Source: an uncultured Clostridia bacterium (GTDB lineage Bacteria > Bacillota > Clostridia > UBA1381). Taken from it: a DNA stretch of 56,080 nt. This document shows, piece by piece, positions 25,739 through 34,456 of the stretch. Location: positions 1-56,080 of the forward strand of contig CAUGRT010000015.1 of the NCBI GenBank assembly GCA_959602045.1, written 5' to 3'. The notes beneath the pieces were generated by a model. The model was not told the DNA's origin, did not search any database, and saw nothing but the letters and a program-made list of their open reading frames with translations. A program made the translations under genes and the position numbers. Position 1 is the first letter of the stretch. Each line of letters begins with the position of its first letter.

Positions 25739-28393
25739 ATGAAAAAAATATCAGCCGTATTGCTTGCTTGCGTCATGATGCTATACGGAATTTGCCCGGT
25801 GCTTGCCGCAACGGAAAAAACAAGCTATAAGCTGAATTTTGCGTTTGACATGGGGATATTAACAGAGGACGATAACGGCGACAGGCTGTTGGAGGACGAG
25901 GTCACAAGGATTCAGGCGCTTATTGCAGTTTATCGGCTTATGCATTATTCGGATATTGATCAAATCCCTGCTGCGACCAAGCAGTATTATTCCGATATTG
26001 GTCTGTTTCATTACGGTGCAGGCTATGCCCAGGCAATGACAGAGAATGGGTTTGTTAAGGGATATGACGATGGAACCTATGGGGCGGATACTCCTATTAC
26101 GCTGAATGAATGGATTACGATCTTGCTGAGAACGGCAGGATATTCGGAGTATTTTCAGCTTGTACACAAAACTCCTTATGAAACAGCGCAGGATTTGGGG
26201 TTGCTGAAATCGGTGGATGCCGGAATCAATGATAAGGTGACAAGACGGAATGCGGCAATGATGATCTATAATCTCATGTTTATCAAAACCTTGAAGATCG
26301 TTGGAGGAAAAGGTACAACCGTAACATATGATGCAGGCGATGAATATATACGTGAGGTTTTGGGACTGGAGTATGTTGAAGGAATTGTCGATGGAATCGG
26401 CGGAGCGGCTCTGACAGAGGATATTTCTGACGGTTATGCGTCTGTTGATGGGAAAATGTGCAGCTTTGATAACAAAAAGGAAGAACAGTATCTTGGATAC
26501 CAAGCGCGGATGATTTACAATGCTGACACGGGTCGGGCGCTTTCCATCATTCCGGATGACAGAAATAAAGCAGTGACTTTAGACGCCGAGGATCTGAAAA
26601 AATATGAAGATAATACATATTTTTATTATAAATCCAAAACATCGAGTCAAACGGCACGCTATGTTTTAGACAGGACGTTTGATGCAGTATATAACCGCCG
26701 GCCTGTTTTTGACAGCCGGTATATGATGCCCGAATACGGAACCGTCACGTTGGTTGACAACAATCACGATGATCGGTATGATGTGGTAATCATTAATGAT
26801 TTTGAAAGCTTCATGGTGGAAGCCTATTCGGAAAATGATCGTTTCATCACCATGAAAAATCGGGATGAAAACGGAAAAAATATCCGAATTGATCTGAGCG
26901 CCTATGATGTCTGCGAAGCGGAAAACGAAGCGGGTGAACGAGCGGAAGCATCGGCAATTATCGTTCCCGGATCTGTTGTGACAATACAACGTTCCGCCGA
27001 TGAGAAATCAATCTATATTTCGGTGAGCCGCGAAGTGATGAAAGAAACGATAGAATCAATCACAGCAGATGGCGAAACAAAGAAGTATAGCATAGGCGGA
27101 AATCTCTATGAAGCTGTTCCGAACTGTTATATTCCGGACGGAGCAGATACGCCGGGCAGCAAAGCGGATATTTATTTGGATAAAAACGGGCGCATTGCCG
27201 CGATTATGAAATCGGAAGATGCGGAGGGCTGGAAATATGGATATATTCAAAAGGTGTGGGTTGAGGATGCTGGGGAAAGAGCAGTTCTGAGGATTTTTAA
27301 TGAGAACGAAAGTCTCGGCGATATTCTCTGTGAAACCAAAGTGGTACTGGACGGAGAGAAGTTGACAGAGCCGCAGATTATAGCAGACCGGATCAACGAA
27401 GCCTATGACAACTTTGAAGATAAAGAGATCAGCGGATATACTTCCGAAATTCACACGAAGCGTATCATAAGATATTGTATCAACCGGGAGGGGTTCATCA
27501 CGAAAATTGACACTCCCATTGAACACAGTCTGTATGATCTTTCGGTTCCGGAGGGATATAGCAGTGACAATTGCCTTATGCTCAGAGCAAAGGGGTATAT
27601 TTATTGGAAGAACGGCATGAAGATGTTTAAGACTGTCATGAAAGCGCATATGGATATTCAAGGCGATATTATCGGCGGTGACGATATGAAGATTTTTATG
27701 CTTCCGAACAATACCGGTCATGAAAATGATTGGGAATATTCGGTGAAAACGCTGGCACAAAGCACTTTCTCGGAAGCGTATTATTATGCTTCGGGGTACA
27801 ACACATCGGTTGAAAGTATGGAGTGTACCGTAACCGCGATACGGAACAGACCCGGAAATGCTACAAAAAAGATGATGGTTGCCGACAACATCGGAGAGAT
27901 GATTGACAGCAGCGGAGAAGTGGTTAAAGCGATTTCGGGATACTTAGGAACATCTTATCGGCATCTGCCGGTACAGGAAAGCTCATTTGATGTTGATTCT
28001 TTGAAACGCGGTGATGTAATTTTTTATGATTATGTCAATGAGAAGATGCTGATAAACGGAGTGGGGTACAGTTCGGATAAGGAGGGCTTGCTGGATCAGG
28101 ATGATTCATACCATCCGGATGACGGAGGAATCCATTTCAATATCCCATACCGTGTTCTGAAGGCAAAAGTAACGCGTGTGAGCGGAACGAGGATGCAGGT
28201 TACGCCGGCAAGCCAGGCGACGGAAGTTATGCCGCTGCCCTCAGCGGTTGTGATTTATGACAGTGAAAAAGGTGATGTATCGGTAGGAACGATCTATGAT
28301 GTCAGAACCGAAGAAATTTACGGCAGTGCAGCGGATACTGTCTTTATCTCCACACGCAGCGGAAATATTGATGAGATGATTGCCGTAAGGTGA
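25739..28393 (+). CDS. Surface protein with N-terminal SLH-like domains and large unknown region
   Basis: The 884-aa product has a signal peptide (MKKISAVLLACVMMLYGICPVLA). SLH-like repeats follow at the N-terminus: MGILTEDDNGDRLLEDEVTRIQALIAVYRLM, ENGFVKGYDDGTYGADTPITLNEWITILLR and a third, weaker one to about residue 190. The remaining 690 residues are beta-rich repeats with no family I recognise. They include repeated short TVTLVDNNHDDRYD- and AYSENDRFITM-like blocks, as in proteins that assemble at the cell surface. A domain near 710-760 may be Gly/Asp-rich. This SLH-first order is the reverse of its neighbour at 24068. Anchoring to the cell wall is probable; other functions are open. Confidence 0.75.
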   Translation: MKKISAVLLACVMMLYGICPVLAATEKTSYKLNFAFDMGILTEDDNGDRLLEDEVTRIQALIAVYRLMHYSDIDQIPAATKQYYSDIGLFHYGAGYAQAMTENGFVKGYDDGTYGADTPITLNEWITILLRTAGYSEYFQLVHKTPYETAQDLGLLKSVDAGINDKVTRRNAAMMIYNLMFIKTLKIVGGKGTTVTYDAGDEYIREVLGLEYVEGIVDGIGGAALTEDISDGYASVDGKMCSFDNKKEEQYLGYQARMIYNADTGRALSIIPDDRNKAVTLDAEDLKKYEDNTYFYYKSKTSSQTARYVLDRTFDAVYNRRPVFDSRYMMPEYGTVTLVDNNHDDRYDVVIINDFESFMVEAYSENDRFITMKNRDENGKNIRIDLSAYDVCEAENEAGERAEASAIIVPGSVVTIQRSADEKSIYISVSREVMKETIESITADGETKKYSIGGNLYEAVPNCYIPDGADTPGSKADIYLDKNGRIAAIMKSEDAEGWKYGYIQKVWVEDAGERAVLRIFNENESLGDILCETKVVLDGEKLTEPQIIADRINEAYDNFEDKEISGYTSEIHTKRIIRYCINREGFITKIDTPIEHSLYDLSVPEGYSSDNCLMLRAKGYIYWKNGMKMFKTVMKAHMDIQGDIIGGDDMKIFMLPNNTGHENDWEYSVKTLAQSTFSEAYYYASGYNTSVESMECTVTAIRNRPGNATKKMMVADNIGEMIDSSGEVVKAISGYLGTSYRHLPVQESSFDVDSLKRGDVIFYDYVNEKMLINGVGYSSDKEGLLDQDDSYHPDDGGIHFNIPYRVLKAKVTRVSGTRMQVTPASQATEVMPLPSAVVIYDSEKGDVSVGTIYDVRTEEIYGSAADTVFISTRSGNIDEMIAVR

Positions 28394-28411
28394 TTTTACA
28401 GGGAGGCATTT

Positions 28412-29119
28412 ATGAAACTTTATATAATAAGACACGGAGATCCGGATTATGAGAATGACTGTCTTACTCCACTGGGGTGCAGACAGGCGGAGGCTTTGGC
28501 AAGGAGATTTGCCATGCATGAGCCGGATCGGATCTTTTCGTCACCGTTGGGAAGAGCGCAGGAAACTGCACAGCCAACCTGTGAGCTGTTGAAAAAGAAA
28601 ATGACAATCCTGGATTGGATCAGTGAAAGTACGGCATATGAGCAAATGCTTGTTCCGGAAAAAGATGGCACGCGCTGGTGCTGGGCGCAGCAGAATACCC
28701 ATTATAAAAATGATGAAACCATACGGCTTTACGATGATTGGCAAAAAGCGCATAAGGATTTTGAACGGGATTCTGTGCGTGAATGTGTAAACAGAATCGG
28801 CAGAGAATCTGATCGGTTTTTAGAACAACTGGGCTATCGGCGTGAGGGAAGTATTTATCGGATTTTATCCCCATCGGAGGAATCTATAGCCGTTTTTTGT
28901 CACCAGGGAGCCGGACTGACATGGTATTCGCACCTGATGCAGATTCCGCCGCATATCGTATGGTCAACCTTTGACATAGCACATACGGGAGTCACTTTGT
29001 TCCATTTTGAAAATTTCAGCAATGGTGTGACTGCACCGAAGTGCTTGATGATGTCGGATCTGTCGCATATCATGAATGACGGATTGCCTATGAAATTTGA
29101 GAACAGAATTGATTTATAA
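28412..29119 (+). CDS. Histidine phosphatase family protein (phosphoglycerate-mutase-like)
   Basis: The 235-aa protein begins with LYIIRHGDPDYEND, the RHG motif whose His is phosphorylated in catalysis. LTPLGCRQAEALARRF, FSSPLGRAQETAQP (the second Arg) and VFCHQGAG (the second His) follow in the usual order. It has no signal peptide and is cytoplasmic. The family removes phosphate from sugars, sugar acids or nucleotide-like substrates; which one is used here is unknown. It starts after GGGAGG 18 bp downstream of the SLH gene and precedes the sugar importer, so sugar-phosphate handling is plausible (inference). Confidence 0.85.
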   Translation: MKLYIIRHGDPDYENDCLTPLGCRQAEALARRFAMHEPDRIFSSPLGRAQETAQPTCELLKKKMTILDWISESTAYEQMLVPEKDGTRWCWAQQNTHYKNDETIRLYDDWQKAHKDFERDSVRECVNRIGRESDRFLEQLGYRREGSIYRILSPSEESIAVFCHQGAGLTWYSHLMQIPPHIVWSTFDIAHTGVTLFHFENFSNGVTAPKCLMMSDLSHIMNDGLPMKFENRIDL

Positions 29120-29138
29120 AAGAAAAGAGGTAAAGAAC

Positions 29139-30539
29139 ATGAAAGCAATGAAATTATTATCTGTTATTTTATCAGCCAGTCTTGCGGTGACCGCTCTTGC
29201 CGGATGCGGAAACAAAAATGACAGAACGGAAGACGGAAGAATCAAGATTACCATCGGAGATGCACCCGACAAAAATACAGACCCAAAGGGATATTCAACA
29301 TGGGAGGAATCCGCAAATGCATTTATGAAGCTTAACAGCGATATAGCCCTTGAAGCCGAGCCGTGGGCGTATGATGTTCAGAGTTTTATTTCAAGAGCTG
29401 AGGGCGGAACGCTGCCTACTCTTTTCAAGGTGCATTTTACCGAGGGAAAGAAGATTGTAGAGTTTGATTATTCGGCAGACGTTACATCCTTTATGAAAGA
29501 TAACGGCGATTATGATAAGCTGAATGATGTCATGATGAAAAACATTACAGATGAGGATGGGCATGTAAAGCTGATTCCTGCCAATGTCTATACTTTGGGC
29601 GTTGTCATGAATATGAAGCTTATGCGTCAGGCAGGTCTTGTCAATGAAGATGATTCTCCGATCGTTCCGGAAACGTTTGAACAGCTGGCAGAAATGGCAA
29701 AGACCGTGACGGAAAAAACAGGTGCCGCAGGATTTGTATTTCCTACAACCGGCAATGGCGGAGGCTGGCTGTTCAGCGATATAAGCTGGGCATACGGCGG
29801 AGAATTGGAAAAGCAAGACGAGAACGGAAAATGGATAGCGGCGTTGGATGAGGAGCCGGTGGTGAATGCAATGCAGTGGCTTAAGGATATGAAGTGGAAG
29901 TACAACTGTATGCCGGCAAACACCCTGCTGTCCAATGCGGATACGATGAAAATGGTAGGAACGGATCAGGCGGCAATGGCAATTGCGCATCCCGGGCAAT
30001 TCGGTCAGCTTGTTGCAAACTATGGAATGGATTTGAATGATATTGCGATGGTTAAAATTCCGGCAGGCCCGGCAAAACGCGTAACGCTGATGGGCGGTTC
30101 CTATTATGCAATTGCAAACAACGCTACGGAGGATCAGATTGCGGCAACGATGAAATATTTGAAGTTCAAGGGTGTGACAACGGAGTTGACGGATGATGTG
30201 CGTGAGGATATTGAAAGAGAAGTCAAGTCCAACTATGATCAGAAGAAAACCGCTGTGGGAATCCGGGATTTATCCATCTGGAACGATAATTCCGAGGTTG
30301 AGAAATTCGAACAGGAAATGAATGATAAGTATAGAAATGTTCCGGTTAATCATGTAGAGTCCTATAATGATAAAACGGGAGTGGAATATCATACTGAGGT
30401 TGAAGCTTGTGCGCAGGAAATGTATAGCTTACTGGACGAGGTTATTCAAAAGGTTTTGTCGGAAAAAGATTCGGATTGTAAGGCATTGCTGAATGACGCA
30501 AATTATAAATTCCAGAAAAACTTTTTGGATAATGAGTAA
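29139..30539 (+). CDS. Sugar ABC transporter substrate-binding lipoprotein
   Basis: The mature 466-aa protein starts at ATG 29139, which follows AGAGG. The in-frame ATG at 29097 lies inside the previous gene and precedes the signal. The lipobox TALAGC predicts a lipid-anchored Cys. The fold is the family-1 extracellular solute-binding type (IKITIGDAPDKNTDPKGY, FVFPTTGNGGGWLFS, AGPAKRVTLMGGSYYAI). It pairs with the two permease genes that follow to form a CUT1-type oligosaccharide importer. The ATPase is not encoded here; a shared MsmK-like ATPase elsewhere is usual for this transporter class. It is a paralogue of the binding protein at 8557. Confidence 0.9.
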   Translation: MKAMKLLSVILSASLAVTALAGCGNKNDRTEDGRIKITIGDAPDKNTDPKGYSTWEESANAFMKLNSDIALEAEPWAYDVQSFISRAEGGTLPTLFKVHFTEGKKIVEFDYSADVTSFMKDNGDYDKLNDVMMKNITDEDGHVKLIPANVYTLGVVMNMKLMRQAGLVNEDDSPIVPETFEQLAEMAKTVTEKTGAAGFVFPTTGNGGGWLFSDISWAYGGELEKQDENGKWIAALDEEPVVNAMQWLKDMKWKYNCMPANTLLSNADTMKMVGTDQAAMAIAHPGQFGQLVANYGMDLNDIAMVKIPAGPAKRVTLMGGSYYAIANNATEDQIAATMKYLKFKGVTTELTDDVREDIEREVKSNYDQKKTAVGIRDLSIWNDNSEVEKFEQEMNDKYRNVPVNHVESYNDKTGVEYHTEVEACAQEMYSLLDEVIQKVLSEKDSDCKALLNDANYKFQKNFLDNE

Positions 30540-30573
30540 TCATTTTAGCATGAGAATAGGCAAGCAGCTCGTA

Positions 30574-30605
30574 CGGAATCAAGATGTATCTGCGTCTTGA
30601 TTCCG
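30574..30605 (+). other. Intercistronic hairpin between binding-protein and permease genes
   Basis: CGGAATCAAGA (30574-30584) pairs perfectly with TCTTGATTCCG (30595-30605) around a 10-nt loop, without a T-run. Such hairpins in transporter operons often protect the upstream binding-protein message, giving it higher expression than the permeases (inference from position). Confidence 0.7.
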
Positions 30606-30673
30606 GAATGAGTTCCGCCGCTTTATTTTTATGCTGAATTTATGCCGCTGTTGGCGGCGGAATGGAGATCAAG

Positions 30674-31588
30674 ATGAAAACAAATGCAAATAAAAAGGTT
30701 TTCAAAAATCGTATATTGGCTTTTAAAAAGCAGCTGAGCGGATGGGTGCTGATTATTCCGGCAATCGTTATTATCTATTTTATGATTATCAGACCTCAGA
30801 TTATGGGGATTGCGTGGTCGTTTTTTGATATGCGCGGCTATAATATTAAAAATTTTAACGGTTTGGATAATTATCGCACGATTCTTTCAAATACAGAGTT
30901 TTTGCAGATTTTATGGAATACATGTCAGTATGTGCTGTGGTCGATGATCGGGTATATTATCCCGATTATTGTGGCGGTGGTGCTGAATGAGGTTGTGCAT
31001 TTCAGACGTTTTTTCAGGTTTGTGGTTTATTTCCCGTCGGTTTTGCCGGGAACGGCGGTCATGCTGCTTTGGTTTATGATGTTTTATCCGGATCAGGCAG
31101 GATTGCTGAACATGATTCTGGGGAAAGTATTCCATATGACTCCGTACAATTGGCTACAGGACTCGAGGTTTACGATTTTGTATATCATTATCAGTATGAC
31201 GTGGAACAGCGCCGGAATGACGGCGTTATACTACTTTGCATCCTTGCAGGGGGTATCAAGAGAGCTGTATGAGGCGTCGCTGATTGATGGAGCAGGATTT
31301 ATGAAACGGTTTTGGACGATCACATTTCCGCATATGTCCGGAATCCTGCTACTGTTTTTGATAAAACAGATTATGGGTGTGTTCCAGATCGTAGATCAGC
31401 CGATGCAGATGACCGGCGGCGGACCGGGAAATGCGTCTATGACGCTGGGATATTGGTCTTATAAATACGCATTTGAGTATAATAAGCCGCAATATTCGAT
31501 GGTAATCGGTGTAATTATGTTTCTGATTCTGATGGTGCTTACCAGCTTTTACTTTGCAGCGGATAAAAAGGTGCAGAGCAAATATTGA
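30674..31588 (+). CDS. Sugar ABC transporter permease (LplB/UgpA type)
   Basis: The 304-aa integral membrane protein has about six transmembrane segments, starting at WVLIIPAIVIIYFMII (about 25-40). The EAA loop EASLIDGAGFMKRFWTITFPHM (about 205-225) contacts the ATPase. I prefer the ATG at 30674, which has GGAG seven bases before it, over the ATG at 30662. It forms the heterodimeric channel with the next gene, whose start lies 20 bp past this gene's end. Confidence 0.93.
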   Translation: MKTNANKKVFKNRILAFKKQLSGWVLIIPAIVIIYFMIIRPQIMGIAWSFFDMRGYNIKNFNGLDNYRTILSNTEFLQILWNTCQYVLWSMIGYIIPIIVAVVLNEVVHFRRFFRFVVYFPSVLPGTAVMLLWFMMFYPDQAGLLNMILGKVFHMTPYNWLQDSRFTILYIIISMTWNSAGMTALYYFASLQGVSRELYEASLIDGAGFMKRFWTITFPHMSGILLLFLIKQIMGVFQIVDQPMQMTGGGPGNASMTLGYWSYKYAFEYNKPQYSMVIGVIMFLILMVLTSFYFAADKKVQSKY

Positions 31589-31607
31589 TGCGGAAGGGGA
31601 GAAACAG

Positions 31608-32498
31608 ATGAGATTATTTAAAGAAATGGATAAGGGGATTCTTACTGATTCCGATATAAAACAACCCAAATATAAAATTTTATATGCATGCTTGTTTATG
31701 TTTTTAATTATTGACACAATGATTGTGCTGCTCCCTGTGACGTGGGTATTATTGTCCGGCTTTAAGGATATAAAGGAAATGTATCAAGTGCCGGCAACTT
31801 TTTTTCCGAAGCACTTTTCGATTGCGAAGCTCGGAGCGGTCTGGAGCGAATTAAAGTTTTACCGATATTACGGTGTGACTTTTATCATGGCAGGCGGCAG
31901 TGTGGCAGCAGATATGATTGTATGCGGACTTGCCGGATATTCGCTTTCAAAGCTTAAGCCAAAGGGAACAAAAATCATTCTGATGGTGCTGTTTTGGCTG
32001 ATGCTGCTGCCGGGTTCCATGAGAACCGTGCCGCTCTATATGGAGTTTAAAAAGTTTCCGCTTTTCGGATTCAGCATGCTGAATACCTACTGGCCGATGT
32101 GGCTGATGGCAGCGGCGAATATTTTTGATATTATTCTTTTCAAAAATTTCTTTGACGGTATTTCGCCGGCACTGGTGGAAGCGGCAAAGATGGACGGTGC
32201 GGGCGATATGAAAATCTTCTGCAAAATTATGGTGCCGTTGAGTTTGCCGATTTTTATGACGGTCGGAGTTTTGACGTTTAACAGCAATATGAGTCAGTTC
32301 CTGTGGCCGTACATCACCATAACTGACGAAAATCTTACGGTTTTGGGAGTGGCACTGTATAAGCTGAAAAATTCAAATATTACGATGGATAAACAGATGC
32401 TTGCCTTTTTGTTTACCATCATTCCGCAGGTCGTTATTTTTATTGTCTTTCAAAAGTATATTATGGGAGGCGTAAATGTCGGCGGCGTCAAGGGATAA
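31608..32498 (+). CDS. Sugar ABC transporter permease (AraQ/UgpE type)
   Basis: The 297-aa protein has about six membrane segments and the EAA motif EAAKMDGAGDMKIFCKIMVP (about 198-217). Together with the previous permease it forms a carbohydrate importer pore. The start ATG follows AGGGGAG by 8 nt; an upstream TTG at 31554 lies inside the previous gene. The C-terminus ends in the usual GGVNVGGVKG, typical of this type. No ATPase gene follows. Confidence 0.93.
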   Translation: MRLFKEMDKGILTDSDIKQPKYKILYACLFMFLIIDTMIVLLPVTWVLLSGFKDIKEMYQVPATFFPKHFSIAKLGAVWSELKFYRYYGVTFIMAGGSVAADMIVCGLAGYSLSKLKPKGTKIILMVLFWLMLLPGSMRTVPLYMEFKKFPLFGFSMLNTYWPMWLMAAANIFDIILFKNFFDGISPALVEAAKMDGAGDMKIFCKIMVPLSLPIFMTVGVLTFNSNMSQFLWPYITITDENLTVLGVALYKLKNSNITMDKQMLAFLFTIIPQVVIFIVFQKYIMGGVNVGGVKG

Positions 32499-32529
32499 TT
32501 GCGATGCAAATTAATACGGAGGGACGATT

Positions 32530-33204
32530 GTGATCTTTTTGGGAACAGAACAATTCTATTATATTTTACGAATGATTGCAGCCGGTGCCTGTGGTATACT
32601 GATAGGACTGGAGCGTAAGAACCGCTCCAAGGAAGCGGGAGTGAGAACCCATTGCGTGGTGGCGTGCGCTTCGGCACTGATGATGATTATATCAAAATAC
32701 GGCTTTGCGGATATGCAGATTGGAGCCGAGGGAGTACGCGGAGCGGACGGAGCCAGAATCGCGGCACAGGTAGTAAGCGGAATCGGATTTTTGGGAGCCG
32801 GAATGATTTTCGTACATAAGAATACGATTACGGGACTTACCACGGCAGCAGGGATATGGGCAACCGCAGGAGTGGGACTGGCGATCGGAGCTGGCATGTA
32901 TATTGTGGGAATTTCCGCAAGCTGCATAATTGTGCTTGTCCAGATTCTGCTGCATCAAAAATTTAAGTGGCTTAGAAATTTCAAGACGAAAAGACTGGTG
33001 GTAAAGAAAGTAGAGATTCCCGGATTTCAGCACAAGATGCTTTTGCAATTGGAAGAAATGGGAGTTTCGGTGTATGATGTATCCATAGAAAAGACGATTG
33101 AATACAGTAATTATACCTTTATCATTGACGTACCGCAAACGGTTTGCGAGGAAAGCATCTTATCGGATATTGGCTATGAGTGTAAAATTGGAGCTATAGC
33201 ATAA
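32530..33204 (+). CDS. MgtC/SapB family membrane protein
   Basis: The 224-aa protein starts with GTG (GGAGG nine bases before). It has four membrane segments in the MgtC region (about 1-140), with the family blocks GACGILIGLERKNRSKEAGVRTH, GIGFLGAGMIF and TTAAGIWATAGVGLAIGAGMY. A C-terminal soluble domain (about 145-224) follows. MgtC-like proteins help growth at low magnesium or low pH in some pathogens; in Clostridia the role is not known. It lies 31 bp after the last permease and ends in a strong terminator, so it is probably the last gene of the sugar operon. Confidence 0.88.
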   Translation: MIFLGTEQFYYILRMIAAGACGILIGLERKNRSKEAGVRTHCVVACASALMMIISKYGFADMQIGAEGVRGADGARIAAQVVSGIGFLGAGMIFVHKNTITGLTTAAGIWATAGVGLAIGAGMYIVGISASCIIVLVQILLHQKFKWLRNFKTKRLVVKKVEIPGFQHKMLLQLEEMGVSVYDVSIEKTIEYSNYTFIIDVPQTVCEESILSDIGYECKIGAIA

Positions 33205-33251
33205 AAAAACAAACAGCCTATATGGAAAATCGGTATAGGCTGTTTGTTTTT
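33204..33251 (+). terminator. Terminator closing the carbohydrate operon
   Basis: AACAAACAGCCTATA (33208-33222) pairs with TATAGGCTGTTTGTT (33234-33248) and is followed by a run of eight T. It marks the boundary between the sugar locus and the methionine genes. Confidence 0.92.
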
Positions 33252-33280
33252 TTTAGTACATATCTACGGTGTTTAACGTC

Positions 33281-33309
33281 TTGACAATAATCCGGAACTG
33301 TAATATAAT
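33281..33309 (+). promoter_or_regulatory. Consensus sigma-A promoter of metF
   Basis: TTGACA (33281-33286), 17 bp and TATAAT (33304-33309) match consensus perfectly. The leader to the metF start is about 110 nt and can form a small hairpin (33323-33346). I could not fit it to a SAM-I or other known riboswitch. Confidence 0.85.
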
Positions 33310-33425
33310 AAAAAGAGGTATTGTCGTTTGCTGTAGGCGGGCGAAATATGATGAATAAAATTTAGGGTAGATTAAAAGCGTTTGAATTTGCGTGCGTTTG
33401 TCAACCGAAAAAAGGAGCAATTTAC

Positions 33426-34289
33426 ATGAATATCAACGAGATTTTTGCGTCAAAGAAACAGGTACTTTCCTTTGAGATTTTTCCGCCGAAGCAGGATTCG
33501 GGGATTGAAACCGTTAAGGCGGCGGTGGACGAGCTGGTAAAACAGCCGATCGACTATATCAGCGTGACCTATGGCGCAGGCGGATCTACCTCGAAAAAGA
33601 CAGCTGATATTGCGGAATATATTCAAAAGCAGCATGGTTTATCCGCGTTGGCGCATTTGAGCTGCATTACTGCGGATAAGGCAAGTATTCGGGAAATGCT
33701 GGATGATATGCAGAGCCGCGGGATTCGGAACATTCTGGCGCTGCGCGGCGATCTGCCGCAGGACGGAAGTCAGATCAAGACCGATTACCATTATGCGAGC
33801 GAGCTGGTGACGGATATTAAAAAGCATGGCGGCTTTTGCGTCGGCGGAGCGTGTTATCCGGAGTGTCACCCGGATTCACCGAACTTAGAGGTGGATATTG
33901 AAAACCTGAAAATCAAGGTAGACGCAGGCTGCGATTTCTTGGTTACACAGATGTTTTTTGATAATGATAAATTTTATGCGTTTCGGGATTTGGCAGAAAA
34001 GAAAGGGATTCATGTTCCGATTACGGTGGGAATTATGCCGCTGACGCAGGCGTCCCAGATTAAGCGGATGTGCGTCTTGTCCGGCGGTGCGTCTATGCCG
34101 TCCAAATTTACGAGAATGTTTGCAAAGTACGAGAACAACCCCGAAGCACTGCGGCAGGCAGGAATCGCTTATGCGGTCGATCAGATTATCGAGCTGCTTT
34201 CCAACGATGTTCGTGGGATTCATGTATACACGATGAATAAGCCGGATGTGGCACAGAAAATTGTGAATGTTATCAGCAGCTTGTTTTAA
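33426..34289 (+). CDS. metF: 5,10-methylenetetrahydrofolate reductase
   Basis: MetF reduces methylene-THF to methyl-THF, the methyl donor for methionine synthase. The 287-aa product is a FAD-containing TIM barrel. It begins with VLSFEIFPPKQDSG and continues with YISVTYGAGGSTS, LAHLSCITAD, ILALRGDLP, GACYPECHPD (where many homologues have YPE.HP), LVTQMFFDN and PITVGIMPLT, the usual order. The start ATG follows AAAGGAG. The metH gene lies 167 bp downstream across a palindromic element, so the pair supplies and uses methyl-THF. Confidence 0.95.
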   Translation: MNINEIFASKKQVLSFEIFPPKQDSGIETVKAAVDELVKQPIDYISVTYGAGGSTSKKTADIAEYIQKQHGLSALAHLSCITADKASIREMLDDMQSRGIRNILALRGDLPQDGSQIKTDYHYASELVTDIKKHGGFCVGGACYPECHPDSPNLEVDIENLKIKVDAGCDFLVTQMFFDNDKFYAFRDLAEKKGIHVPITVGIMPLTQASQIKRMCVLSGGASMPSKFTRMFAKYENNPEALRQAGIAYAVDQIIELLSNDVRGIHVYTMNKPDVAQKIVNVISSLF

Positions 34290-34314
34290 TGAGTATATTA
34301 CATAAAAACAGAAT

Positions 34315-34407
34315 GAAGTTTCATAGGTTTTATATTCTATGAAGGCGAGTTCCGCGCAACGTAGCGGATGTTTGAGCCGCAATGGAATATAAAACCTATG
34401 AAACTTC
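34315..34407 (+). repeat. Copy 3 of the ~95-bp intergenic palindromic element
   Basis: 26-bp arms (34315-34340 and 34382-34407) with one difference, arm type CATAGGTTTTATATTC, flank the short-type core (GGCGAGTTCCGCGCAACG, TAGCGGATGTTTGAGCC). It lies between metF and metH. Confidence 0.88.
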
Positions 34408-34456
34408 AAAAGCATATTTATGCATAGACGATCCATATTCCGAGGAGTGATACGAA

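Noticed and set aside
33310..33425. Possible SAM riboswitch in the metF leader
   Set aside because: A small hairpin exists, but the conserved helices and core of SAM-I/SAM-II could not be found, and no terminator lies before the start.
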